Below, piece by piece: positions 46,626 to 59,070 of a stretch of DNA of 64,000 nt. Position 1 is the first letter of the stretch, and the number at the start of each line of letters is the position of its first letter. Source of the DNA: Pontederia crassipes (taxonomy: Eukaryota > Streptophyta > Magnoliopsida > Commelinales > Pontederiaceae); the NCBI GenBank assembly GCA_030549335.1, contig CM060195.1, positions 29,516,874 to 29,580,873 on the forward strand, given 5' to 3'. Below the pieces are notes generated by a model. That model was not told the origin of the DNA and searched no databases. It was given only the letters and a program-made list of their open reading frames with translations. A program made the position numbers and the translations under genes.

Positions 46626-47748
46626 ATTGAAGGCCCATCCAGGTGATGGATCAGGAAGTTCTAGTGGTTTCCTCCTCCCAAATTCATCGACCAATAAGTA
46701 TGGCTTCAGTTTGTTAGCAGTGAACATTAATAATCTCATAGCCTTGTCGATGTCAACTCCTAATGTGACACTCAATTCATGCAATTTTTTACATTTAGCT
46801 TTGGTTGACTTGATGTGCTTCCAAAAGGGTTCTTCTGTACTATGTCTTGCAAAAATTTTTGTTCCTTCTCATCAATACAGTCTACAAAGACAACTTGATT
46901 AGTAGGAGTTTGAATTTTAGGAGATTCTGAAAGGTCAAACTCCACTTTTTCATCCTCAATGGTGAAGATAAACTTTCCATTCTTGACATCAATAAGGGCT
47001 CCAGCAGTAGCTAAAAATGGTCTACCCAAAATGATGGGTATTTCTTGAGCCTCCTCCATGTCCAAGACAATGAAGTCCACAGGTACAAAGAATTTGTCCA
47101 CCTTCAGTAGGACATTCTCTAAAACACCCATGGGGTAGGTGATAGAGCGGTCGGCCAGTTGCAAAGACACAGTAGTGGCCTTGAGCTCTTTCAATCCCAA
47201 TTTCTTGCAGATAGAAAGGGGCATCAGACATGCACTTGCCCCTAAATCACACAAAGCTTTGTCAATGTTCAAATGACAATAGTACAAGGGACTGAGAAGC
47301 TACATGGATCCCTCAACTTTGGTGGCAACTTTCTTTGTATCACTGCATGACACTCTTTTGTCAAAGAAATGGTTTCATATTCCTCAAGATCCCTCTTATT
47401 TGACATAATCTTCCTCAAAAACTTTGCATATGCAGGAATCTGAGCAATTGCATCTGCAAAAGGTATATTGATGTGCAATTGTTTGAATAGTTGAATAAAT
47501 TTTTCAAATTGCTTATCCAATTTAGGCTTTTGAAGTCTCTAAGGAAATGGAGGTACATGGGGAGGTGGAGGCTTGTATGGAGGCTCTGATTACTCAGAAT
47601 CATCTATTAGTTGCTCCTCTTCATTGTTTTCCATCACTTGTTTTCCCTTGTTTGTGGCCTTATTTAAAAGTGGCTCCAATGTTTTGCCACTTTGCAACTT
47701 CACTGCCTTGCAATGTTCACGAGGGTTCACCAGAGTCTTTCGGTAGGC
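46625..47748 (-). pseudogene. V2 gag-protease remnant joined to integrase tail
   Basis: Minus strand. The gag end (about 47750-47530) has CKAVKLQSGKTLEPLL with stops. 47520-47269 has FEKFIQLFKQLHINIPFADA and IPAYAKFLRKIMSNKRDLEE. After a frameshift, 47287-46772 is the protease: ALCDLGASACLMPLSICKKL (active site DLGA), SLQLADRSITYPMGVLENVL and IILGRPFLATAGALIDV. These are hallmarks of Athila/Tat gypsy elements. Just beyond, in another frame (about 46800-46625), comes FTANKLKPYLLVDEFGRRKP, which resembles the extreme end of integrase. RT, RNase H and nearly all of integrase are therefore deleted. The 5' part is cut by U's LTR at 47749. Confidence 0.85.
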
Positions 47749-48846
47749 TGACTGATCATCTCTTTATTGTACCTTTAATCACTATAATTTCCACAAGTTT
47801 TATGTAAAAATTAAGTAAATTTGAATGCCTTTTTATATCATTTTCCAGTAGAGAAGTTGAATGAGTAAAAGGGGGACTAACAACTTTTCAAAATTCAAAA
47901 AAATGCAGGACGGGGAATGATCCAAAAGGAGGAAAAATAAGCCGAGAAGGGGGAGAAGAGAAAGGGAGGAAAAAAAGAAGAGGAACTTGGCTGGTGAAAG
48001 AGAACATGCAGAACTAAAGAGATTTTTGGTTCCCTTGGGATGAGACTTTGTTGATGCTTATTATTATTCTGATTTCCTGATATTATTACTTTGATTCCTC
48101 GCTTCGTGTTTATGGGATGCATGGCAGTAAGAATTTCTAACTGATTTTAATTGGATCGAGAGATCGACTATTTTGGTTTAAGCTAATTTCACCCGAGAGG
48201 GGAATTTGGTTACATTAATCGCTGTGCTTTTCGTAAACTGTTGATTTGTATTTATCAAAAGGATCGAGAGATCTATTATACCGATTGTTATGAGATGAGA
48301 ATCCTTACAATCGTGCGAGGAACAAATTTTGTATTTTTGATCGTTTGATTAAGATTAAGAGCATCATTTATAAAAAGATCGAGGGATTGAATTCGACCTG
48401 ATTAAAGACGAGAGTCTTATTAATCAATAGTCTTAATCATCAGTTAGGACCCCTGCTATTCTTGATATATATATATATATATATATCGGTAGAATAGAAG
48501 GGAATCCAGAACTTAGTAAATCAGATATGGTTATTGTCATAGCATCGACTAGTTCATTCCAAGGGAATCTCTTCCTTCAATTGCTTAAAATCCTTTCTTG
48601 CATTCCTTTATTATTCTTAATCCATACTCATTTCTCTTTATGCTTTATTCTTTTATAATTTCGTGACAACTTTTGGATATAAGTGGACAAAGTAATTAGT
48701 CTGAATCAACGGGGTTACGACACTCAGGGTTTCTACTCGACCTGTGCACTTGCAGCTACGTGAACTCTTGAGTAAAATTTAAATTGTGACTGGACTTATT
48801 TCTTGTACGAAATTCGTAATTCTGCAACTACGTTTAGTTCACGTCA
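47749..48846 (+). repeat. U 5' LTR (about 1.1 kb)
   Basis: Starts tentatively at TGACTGATCATC and ends CACGTCA just before the primer site. It contains ggatcgagagatc-like motifs (near 48154, 48262, 48380), an (AT)11 run (48465-48486), and the tail ggggttacgacactcagg with cctgtgcacttgcag. The start is inferred from TG...CA ends only, as no second LTR is in the window. Confidence 0.65.
48465..48486. repeat. (AT)11 microsatellite
   Basis: Pure AT dinucleotide run within U's LTR. Confidence 0.95.
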
Positions 48847-48852
48847 AGTTTT

Positions 48853-48870
48853 TGGCGCCGTTGCCGGAGA
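48853..48870 (+). other. Primer binding site of U (tRNA-Asp)
   Basis: TGGCGCCGTTGCCGGAGA matches the tRNA-Asp primer site TGGCGCCGTTGCCGGGGA with one mismatch, supporting Athila/Tat membership. Confidence 0.9.
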
Positions 48871-48971
48871 TTTAGATTAATTATTTACCTTTCGTTTATA
48901 TCCTTACTTAGTTTGTTAAAGCGCTATTCACGACTGACTATATTTTCTCATTTGATTTCAGGGAATAGTAT

Positions 48972-50690
48972 ATGCCCAGAAGTATTCGTAGTCAACTACT
49001 CGAATTAGATCCCGAAATCGATCGAACTTTTAAGAGAAGAGTGCGAGAATACAAGTGTAGAACATCACGTCTTGAAGGTGCAAGTAGCACTCAATCTATA
49101 GAACTCGAAGAGAATTCTAATCCTGAGATCGAAATGACGACTGAACAACAAGAACCACTCCAACCGTGACCACCGGTCCCATCATTAGAAGAACTCTATA
49201 CTCCTACCACAGATGGACTAGAGTCTGCAATTCTAAAGCTTGCTATTCAAGCCAATTTTGAGTTAAAATTATCTCTAATCTCTACGATCCAACAAAATCA
49301 ATTTGGAGGAACCCCAGATGAAGATCCAAATCAACATCTTAAAGATTTTCTAGATATATGCGAGACAACTAAGTTGAATGGGGTGTCACCAGAAGCATTG
49401 AGACTGAGGGACTTCTCTTTCTCGCTAAGGGGTAACGCCATACAATGGATACAATCCTTGGAACCGCGGGAATTAACTACCTGGGAGCAACTAGCAAAAG
49501 CATTTCTGTCAGAATATTTTCCTCCCAGCAAAACTATAAGAATCAGAAATCAAGTCATTGGTTTCGTGCAAAAAGACCAGGAGACGTTGTATGAAGCTTG
49601 GCAAAGGTTCAAGACATTGCTGAGGTCGTGCCCTCATCATGGCTTGAGCAAATGGATTTTGGTCCGGTCCAATCCTTCCACAATGGACTCAATTACACCT
49701 CAAAAATGGCGCTTGACAACGCTGCAGATGGTGTGTTTATAAAGAAAAATGTAGATGAAGCCTATCAACTTATAGAAGAAATAGCTCGGAATCAACATTT
49801 CTTGGCTCATTCAAGGTCTAATGAGTCTGCAGCATTAACTCAAACTCGACTTGACGATGAGGATTTTACTTCCAAGGTGGAGTATATAGTTAAAAAAGCA
49901 ATTAGTCGACTGAGGCTCAATAAAGCTACCCCAACTGTCAATATGATAGCAAGATGTTGTGAAATATGTGGTTCATGTGATCACATTTCTGTGCACTGTG
50001 AGCTGTTAAAATAGCAAGGACACCAACAACAAGCTAATGCTATAGGCCTTTATCCATCGAATAATGATTCATACTCTAACACTTTCAATCTAGGATGGAG
50101 AAACAACCCAAAGTTTTCCTACAGAGATAATCCTCAACAAAACTAGGCTCCCATTTGGCAAAACAGATTCAATCAGAGAGTACAACCTCAAAATTCCTCG
50201 ACAGAACAAGGGTCATCTTCTATCAACAAGGTAGAAGTAATGATGGAGAAATATATGTCAAAACAGGACACTCTGATGCAGAAAATGTTTGAGAAAATTG
50301 AAAGCCTCTCCATTCATAACAAAATGTTGGAAACTCAGATAGCTCAACAAGCTGCGTCATCTTCAAGACTACCAAGGATCTTATCTGGACAGCCAGAGAA
50401 GAATCCAAAAGAGCAAATCCAAGCTGTGACCATAAGAAGTGGAAAGACAACTGATAATATTAAAAGAACAAGAGCGGAGGCCTCGACAGAGGTAACAGAA
50501 GAAGTTGGTGACGAAAATCAGATAGTTCAACCAGAAGATACAATGAATAGATAAAATAAATCCAAACAACAGCTTGTTGAGGGATAGCCTAGCTATTCTT
50601 CGCGAATACCATTCCCTAAAGCCCTCGAGAAATCTTGACAGGACCAACAATTCGGCAAGTTTGTAGAAATCCTAAAGAAACTCTATATCA
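48972..50690 (+). pseudogene. U gag remnant
   Basis: Plus strand. MPRSIRSQLLELDPEIDRTF starts about 100 bases after the primer site. After a stop at 49167, the gag core follows: GGTPDEDPNQHLKDFLDICE, LRLRDFSFSLRGNAIQWIQS, LAKAFLSEYFPPSKT and ETLYEAWQRFKTLLRSCPHH, then a frameshift near 49640 and LEQMDFGPVQSFHNGLN. A CCHC knuckle CEICGSCDHISVHC lies near 49960-50000, followed by a coiled-coil-like stretch (50240-50340: MMEKYMSKQDTLMQKMFEKI). Stops at 50012, 50145, 50552, 50587 and 50636, one probably CGA-to-TGA, break it. This is a typical gypsy gag that would form particles. Confidence 0.9.
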
Positions 50691-52723
50691 ATGTACCTTT
50701 TGTGGAAGCTATTCAAGAGAAGCCAGCATATGCCAAATTCTTGAAAGACATTCTATCGAAGAAAAGGAGGATACAAGAAAATGAAACAATCGCGCTAACT
50801 GCTGAGGCAAGTGCGGTGATTCAAAATAGATTACCTCCGAAGCTAAAAGATCCGGGGAGCTTCTCCATACCCTATGAAATTGGAAATCGAAAGATACGAA
50901 GAGCCTTATGTGATCTTGGTGCTTCAGTAAGTGTTATACCTCTGTCATTGTGTAAGAAACTTGAAATGGGTGATATTAAGCCCACGAATATGTCCCTCCA
51001 ATTGGCAGACAGTTCCATAAAAATCCCACAGGAAATTCTGGAGGATATACCCATCAAAGTAGGAAACTTCTATATACCAGCCGACTTTGTGGTTTTGGAC
51101 ATGGATGAAGATAATCAAACTCCCATTCTATTAAGGAGACCCTTCTTAGCTACTGCCGAAGCAGTAATAGACGTTAAACAAGGTCGCCTTACCTTTCAAA
51201 TAGGTAATGACACGGTTGAATTTCGACTAAATAACCTTATTAATTGCCCAGACCTGTCTTCAACCTGAGCAACTGGATTCCCTTGTACAAAAGGTAGCAT
51301 CAGTTATTCACATATCAGACCCTCTTGAAGTATCTCTTGAAGCCCAAGAATCATCTTTGTGGACAGAAAAAGAAGCAGTCATTCTTACGAGCCACATGCT
51401 CTCAACTGAAACACAACACCCTAACGCTCCATTGGAAGATCAATCTACAGAATTTATGCAACAACCTAGCTCAAGGAAGCTAACAAAGCCAGAATTGAAG
51501 AAGCTTCCTCAAAATCTCAAGTACAAATTTCTAGGAGAAGACTCCACTTATCCAGTGATTGTGAATGCAGATTTAAAGACAACACAGCTTCAGCAGCTAT
51601 TGGATAAGCTAAAAGCTTACAAGCATGTCATTGGATACACATTGGATGATCCCAAGGGAATTAATCCTGCTATATGCATGCACCATATCCGTATGGAAAA
51701 AGACCATAAACCCTCCATATAGGGACAAAGAAGGCTCAATCCAGCAATGAAGGAGGTAGTGAAAAAAGAAGTGATTAAACTATTGGATGCAAGAATTATC
51801 TACCCCATATCAGACAGTCAGTGGGTAAGTCCCGTGCAAGTCGTACCAAAAAAAGGTGGAATGACCGTAGTAAAGACAGAGTCGAACAAATTCATTTCCA
51901 CGCGAACGGTCATCGGATGGAGGATGTGTATCGACTTCAGGAAACTTAATAAGGCCACAAGGAAGGATCATTTTCCATTACCTTTTATTGACCAGATGTT
52001 AGAAAGGCTGGCAAACCATTCCTATTTTTGTTACTTGGATGGATTCTCTGGATTTCATCAAATCTCCATTCATCCAGAAGATCAAGAAAAGATTACCTTT
52101 ACTTGTCCCTATGAAACATTTGCATACAGAAGGATGCCTTTCGGATTATGCAATGCCCCAGCTAGTTTTCAAAGGTGCATGATGTCAATCTTCTCTAATT
52201 ATATTGAAGAAATAATGGAGGTATTCATGGACGACTTTTCCGTGTATGGCACTTCCTTTGAAGTCTATCTTCAGAATTTAGCAAAGGTGTTACAAAGATG
52301 TGTTGAATTTAACCTGGTGTTGAATTGGGAGAAATGTCACTTCATGGTACAAGAAGGTGTAGTCCTTGGCCATATTATTTCAGGTCGAGGTATTGAAGTT
52401 GACAAGGCTAAGACAAAAGTAATTGAAAGATTACCTCCACCTACTAATATCAAAAGAATCAGAAGCTTTCTTGGACATGCTAGGTTCTATCGGCGTTTCA
52501 TCAAGAACTTTTCTCCAATTGCGAGACCTTTGACGAAACTCCTATCTAAGGAGGTAGAGTTTATATTTGATGAACATTGTTTAAAGGCTTTTGAGACTCT
52601 GAAAATAGCTCTTACTACAGCTCCAATCATTCAACCACCCGGTTGGTCCTTGCCATTCGAAATTATGTGTGATGCTAGTGATCAAGCTGTGGGAGCAGTG
52701 TTGGGACAATGGAAAGATAAAAG
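50691..52723 (+). pseudogene. U protease and reverse transcriptase remnant
   Basis: 50702-51268: protease with ALCDLGASVSVIPLSLCKKL (active site DLGA) and ILLRRPFLATAEAVIDV. A frameshift at about 51270 leads to 51357-51722, the linker before RT (KLPQNLKYKFLGEDSTYPVI). One TAG at 51720 separates it from 51747-52723: RT with RMCIDFRKLNKATRKDHFPL, YLDGFSGFHQISIHPEDQEK, RMPFGLCNAPASFQRCM and the catalytic FMDDF, then the RNase H start MCDASDQAVGAVLGQWKDK. At 52724 an X-family LTR interrupts RNase H. The expected rest of RNase H and integrase is not found in the window. Athila/Tat-type pol. Confidence 0.92.
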
Positions 52724-54510
52724 TGGTAGTGAAATTGTGGGTGTAGTGATAACTTGCTAGATTTTATGTAAAACTGCAATTTTTCAATTTTTGGTCTCCC
52801 CAACCCACTAGCTGCAAGTGCACAGGTAAGTTGTAGTAGACTCAGGTTGTCGTATCCACAAAGATTTGAAGCCCAAGACTCCCTAAAATAATCTAGACTA
52901 GTTCTACTTAAGTGGCTAAAAATAGGAAATTAAAGGAATTGGAAAAAAAATAGATTTTTAATTGTGCAGAATGATAACTATTTTTGAGGTTTTGAAAATT
53001 TGTCAAAACTGAATTATAAATGCTAGATTAGAAGCTAGAAGGGTTTAACTATCAATGAGGAAGGTTCTCCTAGGAGTTGGGGTTCATCTAAATTAATTAT
53101 GGATGGATTGTATCAAGTTATCATTAAAAACTCAAATCTGATTCAACCTTGGATATAGCTTCTCTCACAGCTCAATTGGCCCTGAACTAATCAATATATT
53201 ATCATACAATTGTTAGTTAGATTGAATTAGAAGAGAATCCCCAATGAAAATCTAGTTATCATTACACTCCAATTCAAGCTCATTGCTGATTTTGTCATTT
53301 TTTTATAAAATATGATGTGATAACTTTTAGAGGCAATCACAAAATGAGGAAATCACTTCAAATAGCTAAACATGGATGAAATCTATCCAATAATAGTGCT
53401 TGTGCTCCTTGATTCATCTCTGAATTTCAAGGAGATTTGGAATCAACCTCTCAGCTGCAATTTAAAATGAAATCCACACAAACTCTCATTAATTGGAATT
53501 AAAAGGCATCCAATCATAAATTGGGAATTCAATTATTGTCTATTGCTCCTTGGTTCATCTCTGAATTTCAAGGAAGGTCTTAATACTACCTCTCAGTAGT
53601 AGATTAAAATGAGGTTTAACAATGGAAATCAGATTCCAAAGAAATCAGAAAATAGAAATCAGCAATTGATTACACATGAAAGTTCAGCAATGTTGTTCAT
53701 TGGAATTCAGCATTAGCAATAGTTTCTTAATCCATTTCTGGACAACAAGAAATCCTTAAAGTTCACCTCTCAGTGGCTTGAATGAAATCAGGATTCAAAT
53801 GGCAAAACAGATTCCAAAAGAAATCAGAAATAGATTTCAGAAAATAAGTTTCAGAAATCCGATTTGGGAAACAGGTTTGAATCATGAAATTTGTCAAGTA
53901 TCTTGATTCATTTCTGAACAAGATTTGGACTAATATCAACCTCTCAGTTGCTCGATCAATTAAATCCCAATTGACAAACATATTCAAATAAATCAGAAAA
54001 TCAGATTCAGGGAATGCAGGAAATCAGAATTCAGAAATGGAATCCAAAAACTTGTCATTGATTCTTATTCATATCTGAACAAAGGTTAGATCAAATGACA
54101 GCTTCTCAATTGTAGATAAAAGTAGGACCTAACAATGATAAGAACATATTCATTTCAATGCAAAAATCTAAAAATCAGAATTGATAATAGTTTGGGATTA
54201 ATTTCTGTCCATATCCATCCAAATTAACCTAGACTACTACCCTATCCTAGGAGATATGGAGTTTAGCTCCTCATAATTACAAAGTTTGAAACAAAATGGA
54301 TTGAAGAACAGGTACAAATCATCCTGGTTTGAAGCTTCTCGGCCAGAACTCCAGCAGCACAGCAATCCGGCTTCAAACCCTTGCTCCTTGGTGCAGAAAC
54401 CCTTCTCCAAACTCTGTAATGGCCAACTCCCCTTACTTCCAGAAATTCCAGCTTTTATATGTCTTCTGTCCACCCTTTGATTAGCAACATAATGTTCTAC
54501 TATGGCCTGA
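52724..54510 (-). mobile_element. Partial X LTR, minus strand, interrupting U
   Basis: The plus strand begins TGGTAGTGAAATTGTGGGTG, matching the rev-comp of the X LTR end (TGATAGTGAAATT in O). It holds the tail, five tandem units (53405, 53553, 53726, 53905, 54065) and the TATA region near 54455. It stops near 54510, so the LTR front with the AAGTTATCATT array is missing. The 5' flank is ATAAAAG. No matching target copy was seen at 54511. Confidence 0.8.
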
Positions 54511-56280
54511 ACTTGAAGCAAGCACTAATTCATTTGAAGTCATTCAAAGTTCCAAAGTCTCACCCATCTCATTTTCCATTGGGCAACTGGTTATGACAGC
54601 AAAGCCACATGATGAAACTGAAATGGCCAAGGAGGATACAAAAGTAGAAGAAATTTCTTTCCAAATAGAGGCTATAGCATAATTCAGATTTGTAGAAGGA
54701 ATTGAACATTCAATGAAGGAAGATCATTGCTTGCCTACTGAAAGATGGAACCAAGAGCTCAAAGATCTTCCAACAATGCTGCATTTAAAGAGGCCATTGA
54801 AGAAATGGTTGCTTAAACAAGATGGCCAGGAGATTCAGATGTCATAGATGAGAAGTTATGGAATGAGAAGTTAGTATATTTCTGGTACAATGAAGGAGGG
54901 ATACATCCAACTGAAAAACGAAGGTCAAATATTGTGAAACTAAGAGATCCATACTTGATTAGTAAAGCTGTCCACAGATTGAGATCTCTACTTGATCATA
55001 TCACACTATTTAAACCTCCTTGACATCAAGAGTTGTAACAATGTCTAGCCAAAGACATTAAAGAAAGGCACTTCTTGGGAGGTAACCCAAGCCATTATCA
55101 ACGTAATCTTTCTATTTTTACAGGAATAAGAGATGAGGAACAGGTTCAATTCACAAGTCTCAAATTCAGATCAGTTGCAACTAATGAAGATTAGACCACC
55201 CAAAGTTTCTGGATGAAGTGCCAAGAGAATTCAAATGCCCAATTTAATGCATTTCAATCCCACCCACCCCTCTCGCTTGCCTTTCTTTTTCAACCCTGAG
55301 GACAGTGTTGAGAATAAGCTTGGGGGAGGAAACCTGGTGCTTTTCTAACCTTTACACTATGTTTTCAATTGATTTTAATGTTCATATCATAATTCATACC
55401 AGGTTATCATTGGTTTTCACAAGTTATCACTAGTTATCACGCGGTTATCAATTTTTGGACCCAACTCAATTCTGAATTCATTTTGACTCTGAAATGGGTA
55501 GAATACTTTATTTTGACAGTGGGTGCACTCCAATACCAAGTGGCCAACTTAGCCATTAGCCTTCTTGCTTTAATTGACATTATGAATTCAGATGCATTTG
55601 AATGAAATTTTTAGCTGAAAATTTTTCCTTTTTGTGGGTCACACTAGTTGATACTTATGGATTGAATTAGTAATATCAGATGTCTAGAGGGGAGTCAAGG
55701 CTCTTGCTACCATGCTAAATAGGAAAACTTGACTTTTTGGATAAAGGGATCTAAACTATACTTGAGTTTGAACTATTGCTCACTTCACGAACAAGATAGA
55801 AAAATGAGAAAAGGAAAAGTAAAAAGTCATATGCATGCATAGAAAAAAGGAAGAGAGGAAAACTTCCAAAGGAATCTCTCTTCAATGCAAAAAGAAAAAA
55901 AAATTAGGAGAGCAAAACTTCCCAAGGAATCTCTCCTAAAGAAAGCATGAATAAAAATCAGGTGCTAAACCTGTTTATATGCATTTCATGAATAAAAGTC
56001 AGGTGTTAAACCTGTTTAAACAATTGAAAATCTGTTCATGAAGAGATTTGTAGTTCAACCCCTTTGTAAAGTTGACAATTCCTACAATTCAAACATGTTA
56101 TTGCTAGTACTTCTTCCATGGCTTAAATTTGCCTTAGCCTCTGTGATTCCCTAGCTAGAAATTGAGTTTTTGGAAAGAATGAAGTGTTGGCAAAGTGGGA
56201 AACTCATTGGATTCAATTCAGCTAATCTTTACTTCATTTGTGGACTTTTAATTCAAGTTTGTCCTTAATTTCTGAATGTT
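54511..56280 (+). other. X element 3' interior, plus strand
   Basis: Contains a broken coding stretch (54600-55020) such as EDHCLPTERWNQELKDLPTM and NIVKLRDPYLISKAVHRLRS, which I do not recognise. CTTGGGAGGTAACCCAAG hairpin at 55074-55091. Internal hairpin CAACCCTGAGGACAGTGTTG (55291-55310) followed by aagcttgggggaggaaacc. The rest, to 56280, is noncoding and collinear with O's 32263-33200 (minus strand). Confidence 0.7.
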
Positions 56281-56319
56281 TTGCTTGAGGACAAGCAAAA
56301 GGCTAAGCTTGGGGGAGTT
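56281..56319 (+). promoter_or_regulatory. X hairpin and polypurine tract
   Basis: TTGCTTGAGGACAAGCAA (56281-56298), then aaggctaagcttgggggagtt to the LTR start at 56320. Confidence 0.85.
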
Positions 56320-57260
56320 TGATCACTTGCTGATCACTATATGATTTTAACCCATTTTAGATGCAATTCATACATATCGAGTCCCACTTTTGCCTATTTT
56401 TGAGCCAATTATACATCGAATGCAAATATTATGATAACTAGTTGATATTCCTCATTTCATACTTAATTCCATATGCATAGAGGTTCTGAAATGCCAAAAT
56501 CCATTAATATTTAAATTCTATGCCAAGTTATCATTTTGAGGACAAGTTATCATTCCTAAGCGCCAAGTTATCATTATTTTGAATGAACTTATTTTCAATG
56601 GTTTTCTTGCCCTAAATCCATCATTATCATGTATAAATCATATTTGGATAGTCACATCTCAACTTGTGCAAAGTTTTAAGTCCATTTGAACAAGTTATCA
56701 TTTTTCAAGTGCCAAGTTATCGTTAAAGGGCAATTCTATCATTTCGACATGAAAAACTATTAATTCTGCACAAGGACCTTAAGCAATCATCTTATTATTG
56801 TTCTAACTCATTGCTGGTCAAATTTCATCACATTTGGATAATCAAAACTCAAGTTATCACAAGTTATCGTTTTTAAGTCATATAAGTTATCGTTTTTGGG
56901 GCACTCAAGTTATCACTTTTAGGAATCTCATTCATATTTGATTTCTGACCTCTCTCACTTGTCACTCTAATCAATTTGATGCCTGAAATTGTTTGAACCA
57001 CCCATATTAGGACATTTTCTAAGATTTCCATAAAGTTATCATTCCGGACCCTTGAATTCATTCATATCGATATAAGTTTTCATTCTTGCACAACACATAA
57101 TCACATCTGATATTTGAACTAGTTATCAGCATTATCCTAATCCTTATTTGTCAAAATACTACTCAAGAGCTTTGATGCTTGCTGTTTGGGTTTTTGTAGC
57201 AAGAAAAAAAGGTGGCCAAAAGGAAGAAAAAGGAGGGGGGACCACTAGCTTTTTTGCTAT

Positions 57261-59031
57261 TGATGCGTTGTATTTGTAACAATAAAATTTGCTAGCAAGT
57301 GCACTAGTCGCTCAAGTAATATAGTAAAAAGGAGTAAAAGTGTCGAACCCACGAGGAATATTATTAATTCAATATCTGGATTTATAAATTTTTAAGAGAG
57401 GAAAAACATGGATTTTTGGAAAGAGGTTTTATGAAATAAAATAAGGAAAATAAGATAAAGATAAGATAATGGTGTTGAAGTTAGGCCTTAGGATGAAAAT
57501 AGATCAGGATAAATATTTGAACCATAAAAGATAAATTTAATCTTTAAAGATGGATTAGGAATTTTCTCAAGTTATTAATTTACAAGATTAACATCACAGA
57601 GTCCACAAACTGGTAATTCTGCTATTTAATCCGGTAAATCAAACTATCTTAAATTTAATCAAACCTAAAGTCCCACAAACTGGTATTCGTCAGATAAGAT
57701 TAGAATTAAGATGCATTAATATGAAAATCCTAGACTATTAATCACTCCACAAACTGGTTAGATTAACAGACCACATAAACTTGATTCTCCACACACTAGT
57801 TATCAAATTTATGTCAATTATTAATTTCACATAAAATCAATTAATTTAATTAATGAATTCTGAAATTAAATAATCCACAAACTGGTAAGTACTCAATTCA
57901 GAATTCTAAGTAATTAAATTAAAAGCATTAAGCACAATTAACTAATTGATCAGAAAAGATTAAAACAAATAATATAGGGTCCAAATAGTTTTCCTTCAAT
58001 AATAATCTCCTAACATGAAATAAATAAAAATATGGAGTTTATCCTAGAAATTCTGGAGAGATAATAACAAAATAATAATAATTGGAAGAATTACACCCAA
58101 ATAGACAAAAGTCGAAGCTTCGGATCACGGGCAGACAGTCGGGCAGCCTCTCGGACTTGATCAGGGTCGCGATCAACTTCCAGCCGTCGCACCTCTCTCC
58201 TTTTGGTCGTAGCCTGCAGAGCTCACGACTCGCCATGAAAGAAACCTGAACTTCAGAGCACGAATTGAAATGATGGATTCTTCACGTATTTATAGGGTGC
58301 GGACGGCCTTCAATTTGATCTCGGCCGTAACATCGTACGGTTGACTTTAAAATTTACGAGATAAACTCGGCCAAAGATAAATCCTTTTATCATTACGCCC
58401 AAAGATAAATTCCTTTTTATCTTTACTCCCTTAGAGTCTCGGCCATAAGGAAATTATTTCATTGCCATTACCCCCTCCAAATCTCGGCCGTAAGAAATTA
58501 TTTTATCTTTACTCCCAAAGAGATAAACCCTTTTACTCCCTTCGAATTTCGGTCATAATGAAGAAATTTATCTTGTTACGCCCAAAAGATAAAATCATTT
58601 AATTGTTACACCCTTCATCTTCATGCCATTACGCCCAAAAGATAAAATTATTTATCTTTACTCCTTCAAATGTTAGCCGTAACAAAGAATTAAATCTTGT
58701 TACGCCCAAAGATAAAATCATTTATTTGTTACTCCTTTTGAATCTCGGCCAAAACGATGAATTCTTCATCCTATTCTCGGCCGTAATGATAAATTCTTTG
58801 AAATTTTGGCCGATCCAGCACAATCCATTTAAATCTCGATTTTTCCTGCAAAATAATTATCAAAATTTAGTTAATCCATTCACAATTAAAATATTCAGAG
58901 AATTTAATAATTAAAATTGATAAATCCGGAATTACGATTAAAAGTGACTAAAATTGATGCATGCCATGATCAAATTACAGAAATTTTAATTAAAATAATT
59001 AACTAAAATATGTTGTATTTTGCATGCATCA
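57261..59031 (-). repeat. W 3' LTR (1771 bp)
   Basis: Sense TGATGCATGCAAAATACAAC to CAACGCATCA. TATAAATA box at 58287-58294. Scattered CTCGGCCGTAA-like motifs (58320-58790) with interspersed aaagataaa blocks. A repeated cacaaactggt motif (57600-57890) lies after the TATA box in sense. The tail has gggttcgacacttttactcc and agtgcacttgctagca, shared with Z. Confidence 0.9.
58320..58810 (-). repeat. CTCGGCCGTAA motif array in W LTR
   Basis: About nine copies or close variants, for example near 58320, 58367, 58438, 58491, 58550, 58675, 58744 and 58775, interleaved with aaagataaa. Present also in the 5' LTR piece at 62047-62500. Confidence 0.8.
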
Positions 59032-59070
59032 AACTCCCCCAAGCTTAAAGTCTTGCTTGTCCTCAAGCAA
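59032..59070 (-). promoter_or_regulatory. W hairpin and polypurine tract
   Basis: Sense TTGCTTGAGGACAAGCAA (rev-comp of 59053-59070), gactttaagcttgggggagt, LTR start. Same 18-nt hairpin as in X and V1. Confidence 0.85.

Noticed and set aside
46627..46902. 91-codon plus-strand frame
   Set aside because: Antisense shadow of the V2 protease end and integrase tail.
54511..56319. Could this be the missing 3' part of U?
   Set aside because: It ends in an X-type purine tract and an X LTR, and is collinear with O's 3' interior. U's LTR (TGACTGATCATC) does not follow.
58603..58914. 103-codon frame present twice (also 62292-62603)
   Set aside because: It lies in the W LTR, reads through the CTCGGCCGTAA array on the antisense strand and is duplicated only because LTRs are duplicated. 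No gene-like features.
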